Below, piece by piece: positions 59,801 to 64,000 of a DNA stretch of 64,000 bases; the first letter of the stretch is position 1; each line of letters opens with the position of its first letter. The DNA lies in the NCBI GenBank assembly GCA_000310025.1, contig FN649751.1, forward strand, positions 431,483 through 495,482. Reading direction: 5' to 3'. The DNA is from Ectocarpus siliculosus. Its lineage: Eukaryota; Sar; Phaeophyceae; Ectocarpales; Ectocarpaceae. Position numbers and translations under genes: made by a program. The notes beneath the pieces were generated by a model. It saw only the letters and a program-made list of their open reading frames with translations. It made no database searches and had not been told where the DNA came from.

Positions 59801-60854
59801 CGAAGAGCCCTTCGGGTACACGTTGTCCTGTTTTGAAAGGCGGCACAACGCAAAAAGGAGGGTTGCTGGAAAAGACACAATGGGCCGATGATTGGGGGCG
59901 ATTCTGCTCGACATACTCACCCTCCTTGTTGATCGAGCCAAGCAGCTTGGCATGGTCGTTGAAAGCACTCTAGTCGTCGGTGTCATCGTTCTGGATGCGG
60001 GTTGGATGGATGTTCAGATGTCTATTACACGATATTGCTTGAATCGGAGCATTGCTAGTCAACCGGTCGAACGTTTGTCGTGGGCGCCTCTGGTCGACGA
60101 CACCTGGTCAAGGACACCAGCTTGTACTCCAGAAGTGCGCGTTGGCCCGGAAGTATGTAGCAGTGCGCGTGAGGCGTGCCTGTTGACGCGTGTTTTCGTC
60201 GGAGGCTAGGATTGGCGTTTTCATACTGACTGGAGAAACGTTCTGACCCTCCTGGAAGTCGATACCCGGCGCACCTTGACAATAGCAACAAATCATCCCA
60301 GAAAACTGTGTCGTAGTTCGCGTTTTATGTCGACGCAGATGTTTAGCAACACGTGGACTCGTGATCCCTCGTTGCCGAAACTCGAGGATTAAACCCAGGA
60401 TGCTGTCGACGTGTCAACGCTGCTACATTCACTTGGATACTGAGGGAGACACTTCGTATTATCGGTCCCGACGGCACACACCTACCTCTGGCCGGAGATT
60501 CGCTGCGACGATCTTGGTGTCTCGAAAGCACAATGATGCCCGGTCTGGCACGGTGGTGAGTCGACTGGCGCTGGTACTAGCCTCAGCCCTATATATGATG
60601 AGGTCCATCCCCATCAGCGTGTTCGAGTAGCACGTCGTTGGCCATTTCGACAGGGCTGCCATCGCCCGATCTGAATCTCCCTCGTGGATTGGCACAATGA
60701 CGGCCAACTTTCGGTCATGCCCATGTTCAACGAAACTGCTGATCTCGGTCTCTTCTGAGTCGCGCGACGTAGGTGTCCACAGGGTGAACATGGCGAGAAT
60801 ACACCATACCACAATAACCACTAGGGCTACCTTCGGCCCTCTGGACCCTGACAT
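56805..60854 (-). CDS. N-terminal exons of a membrane-anchored glycosyltransferase-like protein
   Basis: Five exons join in phase: 60854-60486, 59827-59548, 59055-58986, 58317-58224 and 57284-56805 (431 codons). The ATG at 60854 gives a short basic N-terminus and one membrane helix at about residues 9-26 (VALVVIVVWCILAMFTLW), the layout of a type II Golgi transferase. The luminal part opens with KLAVIVPIHEGD, then FYKLYLDSHVV, LAIVEWDIIVAHSSSF, WVKGSTLSGTEFH, WHILGHLNGNAIY, FTEFVNFTLSRWEY, YDVALWATMADFPYSWPIWQ and ISNIGFFDVNDHHV. A Cys-rich module closes it (DCRLCYTDQEGALAAD, HVIMCDTGHPP, donor at 56804). I do not know the substrate. The missing stop and the phase-0 end mean more exons follow; the best continuation I see is the exon at 41322. 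Confidence 0.78.
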
Positions 60855-61139
60855 GTCGATCCTTAAAGTTGAAGGACCCCCGTTTCTCGTCCGGTAAAGC
60901 TGAGGCCGGAATCGATGTACTGTAGTGCCCTGACGAACTTCTTCCCCGACGTTGAGACCTCAATCGAACGGTTCGCGAGCCCCCCAAAACCAAAACCTGA
61001 GCAGCCGCAAATTAGGGTTTCAGGTAACACAATTGTGAGGGCACTGGCCGTGGCTTGTGCTTGACGTCTGTCGATACATTTCGACCTTGGTGAAGAGCGC
61101 GTGAACGCGTGCGCGTGCGCGTGTGCCAGGCTCTCCACC

Positions 61140-61225
61140 CAGGGAGAGCATAGAACACTATGGCAAAGAGAGAGGGAGAGTGAGAGCAAGAGAGACAGAA
61201 AGGGAGAGAGAGCTGGAGGGAGTTC
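61140..61225. repeat. GA-rich low-complexity tract
   Basis: Purine-rich GAGAGAGG/GAGAGCAAGAGAG run upstream of the TTG microsatellite. Apparent open frames across it are low-complexity artefacts. Confidence 0.7.
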
Positions 61226-61318
61226 GGAAAGCGGATGGATAACGGCGCGGGGAGATTCGCGAACCTTATCAGAATCTTTCTTGCACTCTGGGTCCATGTG
61301 GAATGGTTTCTCTTAATA

Positions 61319-61338
61319 AATGTTGTTGTTGCTGTTGC

Positions 61339-61380
<42 letters not shown>

Positions 61381-61381
61381 C
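61319..61381. repeat. TTG trinucleotide microsatellite
   Basis: About 20 units of TGT with two GCT variants near the left end. Translated it gives runs of Cys, Leu, Val or Thr, none of them real. Confidence 0.9.
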
Positions 61382-62138
61382 TTCACATAAAAAACCTTCA
61401 TCTATCCGTACTGATCAAACACATGATCGAGCCATTTCCGTGGCCACAGGATAACTTACCAAAAAATATAGGATTGATGAAATGGTGGTGGTGTGCCAGC
61501 ACTCCGAACATATAATTGCGGCCTGTGGTGTTGTGTTGTAGAGGAATAACAAACAGGGAGCAGGCCCACTACTCCTTTCTTGGTGTCACTCTATGTAGAG
61601 TGCTTCACTGGAACGACCCTCCTAGTAGTGGCGATCCAAAATTGCGCCAATGCTCCCTTTCGCTATGTGGGTTGTGATCCACTGTCGCGAAGTCGCGAGG
61701 GAGTCCGTCAACTGAAAAAGCAGCGTGAAGTTTGATGCTGACAGCTAGCTGCGGAACGGGCTTGGCAGCAACAGCTCTTTCACCTTTCATCGCTAGGTAT
61801 TCGCCAAGGTGTAGAGCCAAACAAGGGCAAATCAAATGTCTGCACGTGTAGAACATGACACGCTTGTGGTATCCTGCTGATTTGATGGCACGCAGCCATC
61901 TGTGTGGGGAGTACCAGCGTGTGCACCACTTGGGGTCAGGGCAATACATCATGGAGGCTCGCGCGGAGTATACCCATCGACTTTCGCGGAGCCCCGTTGT
62001 AATATGCTGTTTGTGTAACTTGCAAAATGGGTGCTCAAACAACCTTGTGTGTGCGGTTCAGGGTCAGCTGGATATGTTGATCCCACACATTGAAGCAGCG
62101 GCGCAAGGCGCACCCCCCCTCGGGGGTGACTTTCGGCG

Positions 62139-63266
62139 ATGCCAGGGGTCGCCGGGGGGGTCTCCACTGGCCAGCGTGAGACTGAAAAGCGTGAGTCGAA
62201 GGATTGGGTAGCAAAAGAAGGGATTCGTCGGTGTTTTGCCGCGGCTTTCGTTGCACAATCCGTCAACATAGCGCGGCTGCAAGAAGAAGTGGGTGACGAG
62301 TTAGTCGTGAACGACGCTGTGTTTAAGATGCTCAACACCCTGTCAGGCATCAAGCTCAAGCCATTTGCGGCGCGCCAGTATCAGATTGGTAGCGACAAGG
62401 CCAAGGGTGTTCTCGTTAATGACAAGTTTGCCGCGCTGGTGAAAGGCCTTCAAGCGATGGTGGCTCTGGGGGTATCCGCGGTTGGGAAAGAGCGTGCGGA
62501 GTCTTTTTTGGCGCCATTTCGTGACATCTCACAGCGCTTGCACCACTACGTGTCTAAGTTCCGCTCTGCCTTTTCAGGGGAGTATGGGCCTGCGCTGGAA
62601 GAAAACATCGTAAACGCTGTCGACCGCGATTTATCCCTAGTAGCGGCGGCCGCGGGCCGGGCGTCGGAGAAGTTGAGGGTTCGGTTTCCGCACTCGCCCC
62701 CAGTTGGCGATTTCGCCCAGATGGATATCCCGCGCATCGAGACGGCATCGTTTGCCCACACCAGGCCAGCGACCGACGACTTTACTGAGGTACATCAACA
62801 GGCACTTATGGCTTCGCTATCGGGGAATACCGCTCAACGGGGAGGGGCGGGGAGCAATTTTCGTCTACAACAGTAGGCCCGTCGCCACGGGCAATTGCGC
62901 TCAATCAGGACGGAGTGCCGTATGGGACGTGCATTCACTGGTACACGACGCGGTCGTGCTTCAGGGGCAACGCCTGCAGGTTCAATCACGATGCCTCACG
63001 GGCCGGCGGCGACAACAGTGCAGGCATGTTTGGAGGCGGCGGAGGCGGCGAGCACGGGGGAGGGAGCTGGATTTGTTGGCGGCAGGGGGACAGGGGGCGG
63101 GGGAGGGGGTCGAGGTTCGTTTTTGCCTGCCGGAGGGCGAGGAGGACCGAACTTGAGTGCTGGACGCGGAGCGGCTCCGGTATTCGGGGGTGGGGGAGGA
63201 TTCGGGAGCGGCGGGGGATTTGGGGGCCAGGGCAGGGGGGGCGGAGGTCGGGGTGGCCCCAACTAG
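62139..63266 (+). pseudogene. Gag-like protein with CCCH zinc finger and Gly-rich tail
   Basis: The first 245 codons are open (KEGIRRCFAAAFVAQSV, MLNTLSGIKLKPFAARQYQI) and helical. After a frame change near 62870 a CCCH finger follows: C-x8-C-x5-C-x3-H in GTCIHWYTTRSCFRGNACRF plus His. The frame then returns to the first one for a Gly/Arg-rich tail (RGGGGRGGPN) and a stop. Two indels therefore separate finger and tail. CCCH fingers bind RNA, which fits a nucleocapsid role. The start codon is the first in-frame one and may be too far downstream. Confidence 0.65.
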
Positions 63267-63488
63267 GGGTGCGGGCTCCGCGCGCATGCGGGGCCACCAG
63301 CGAAACCGGGGGACGATTGGGTGTGGAAAGGAGGGAGTTGGCATCCAAAATCGTGGACTACGGACGGAAAAGGGAGGTCCCGGTCTATCGTGCACGCGGG
63401 AGTCCCGCTGCCGAAGTCCGTTTCGCGGGAGGTTATCGGTGCGTGGTTGATTGAGCGGTGGTCGGGATCGTGAGTGCATGGCACACGG

Positions 63489-63890
63489 TATGATCTTGTG
63501 GCTGGTGGCGGCAAAGGCGGGCTTCCGCAGCTCGAGGAGATGGCACCCATTGCTGCTTACCCTTCTGGTAAGGTTTGGAAGGTTTGAACGTGTGCTCAAT
63601 CGTCGACAGCTTTGCGCGCTCTTGTGGCTGGTCAAGGATTAAAACCGGAAGAGTAAGCGCCGCATTCCGGCAGGATAGGGGGCGCGACTAGGTTGGGGGC
63701 GATCGGGTTGTCTTCGTGGGCAATTCAACAGCATGGGCGATGGAAATAATATGCGTTTCAATCGTACTTGCGGGCCAATTTAGATGATGTTCCAAAGGCG
63801 TCCTTTGCGCTAGCGTCGGACGCTGTAGGGAAGATAATCCAGCCCGGGCAAATTACGCTGTGGAAGGGTGCACGGCCTAAGCCGAAGTAG
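63489..63890 (+). pseudogene. Tyrosine recombinase C-terminal fragment with three in-frame stops
   Basis: One frame reads LVAGQGLKPEE, stop, APHSGRIGGATRLGAIG, LSSWAIQQHGRWK, stop, YAFQSYLRANLDDV and ends after KGARPKPK at 63890. This is the His-x-x-Arg box (His at 63663), the GRWK box and the nucleophile region of a YR recombinase. Stops at 63585 (TGA), 63654 (TAA) and 63747 (TAA) fall inside otherwise unbroken homology. It differs clearly from the recombinase at 53.4-54.5 kb. Confidence 0.75.
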
Positions 63891-64000
63891 CGTTTCGGGA
63901 TTTATTTTTATATTGATGTCATTTGGTTTGACAGGAGGTTATACTGTACGTGGTAATTTTGTCTTGTTCGGAGTCTAAGCGGTGTGCTAGGCTATTTGTC

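Larger units (their letters stand above)
60855..62138. other. Interval between the glycosyltransferase gene start and the second DIRS-like element
   Basis: Would contain the promoter of the minus-strand gene starting at 60854. Apart from the GA tract and the TTG microsatellite I see no recognisable promoter motif, exon or RNA gene. Confidence 0.4.
62139..63890 (+). mobile_element. Second DIRS-like element: Gag joined to recombinase tail, no reverse transcriptase
   Basis: A CCCH-finger Gag (62139-63266) is followed within about 220 bases by the C-terminal part of a tyrosine recombinase (63489-63890). Autonomous DIRS elements carry the reverse transcriptase between these parts, so about 2-3 kb is missing. 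This is either a deletion derivative or a non-autonomous family. Termini were not found; the right one may be beyond 63900. Confidence 0.65.

Noticed and set aside
61012-61401. Thr-rich protein on the minus strand
   Set aside because: Produced by the TTG microsatellite; no homology or splice structure outside it.
62982-63635. Long Pro/Arg-rich minus-strand ORF
   Set aside because: It is the antisense of the Gly-rich Gag tail; GC-rich sequence keeps the frame open by chance.

Overview
The window reads as nuclear DNA of a multicellular alga or related stramenopile, most like a brown alga of the Ectocarpus type. This is inferred from intron-rich genes (18 recognisable short exons in one gene, introns of about 0.1-1.1 kb), moderately GC-rich sequence, TTAGGG-type repeats, and a mix of Ty1/copia and tyrosine-recombinase (DIRS-like) retrotransposons. 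No bacterial-style operons, rRNA or functional tRNA genes were seen.

Region by region: 145-12066 (+) is a split gene for a long-chain fatty alcohol oxidase (FAO-type GMC flavoprotein), truncated on the left by the window edge. About 13.7-18.3 kb (-) holds three exon-like segments of an unrecognised gene. 17.7-20.8 kb holds two copies of a foldback element. 21.3-26.3 kb (-) is a decayed Ty1/copia retrotransposon with two LTRs. 26.3-31.0 kb is gene-poor and carries several short diverged tandem repeats.

From 60854 down to 31011 (-) lie exons of a large membrane-anchored glycosyltransferase-like protein. Five N-terminal exons (60854-56805) join with perfect splice phase. A second set (41322-31011) starts with a cysteine-rich module that duplicates the one ending the first set, again in compatible phase. 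I infer one gene of about 30 kb whose introns are packed with mobile and repetitive DNA: a PIF/Harbinger-like MITE, tandem tRNA-derived repeats, a cluster of palindromic CTTCCATGGAAG motifs with an interstitial telomere-like tract, a 49.2-51.5 kb repeat array, a DIRS-like element (52.2-54.5 kb), and a repeat interrupted by a TTGAGTA-motif insertion (54.9-56.1 kb) whose empty counterpart lies at 15.3-15.9 kb. The last 2 kb (62.1-63.9 kb, +) hold a second DIRS-like element with a CCCH-finger Gag and a tyrosine-recombinase tail but no reverse transcriptase between them.

The host genes suggest two jobs: oxidation of long-chain alcohols, and synthesis of surface or Golgi glycans. The most unusual material is non-coding: the two short-motif clusters (37.2-38.0 kb and 55.37-55.81 kb).
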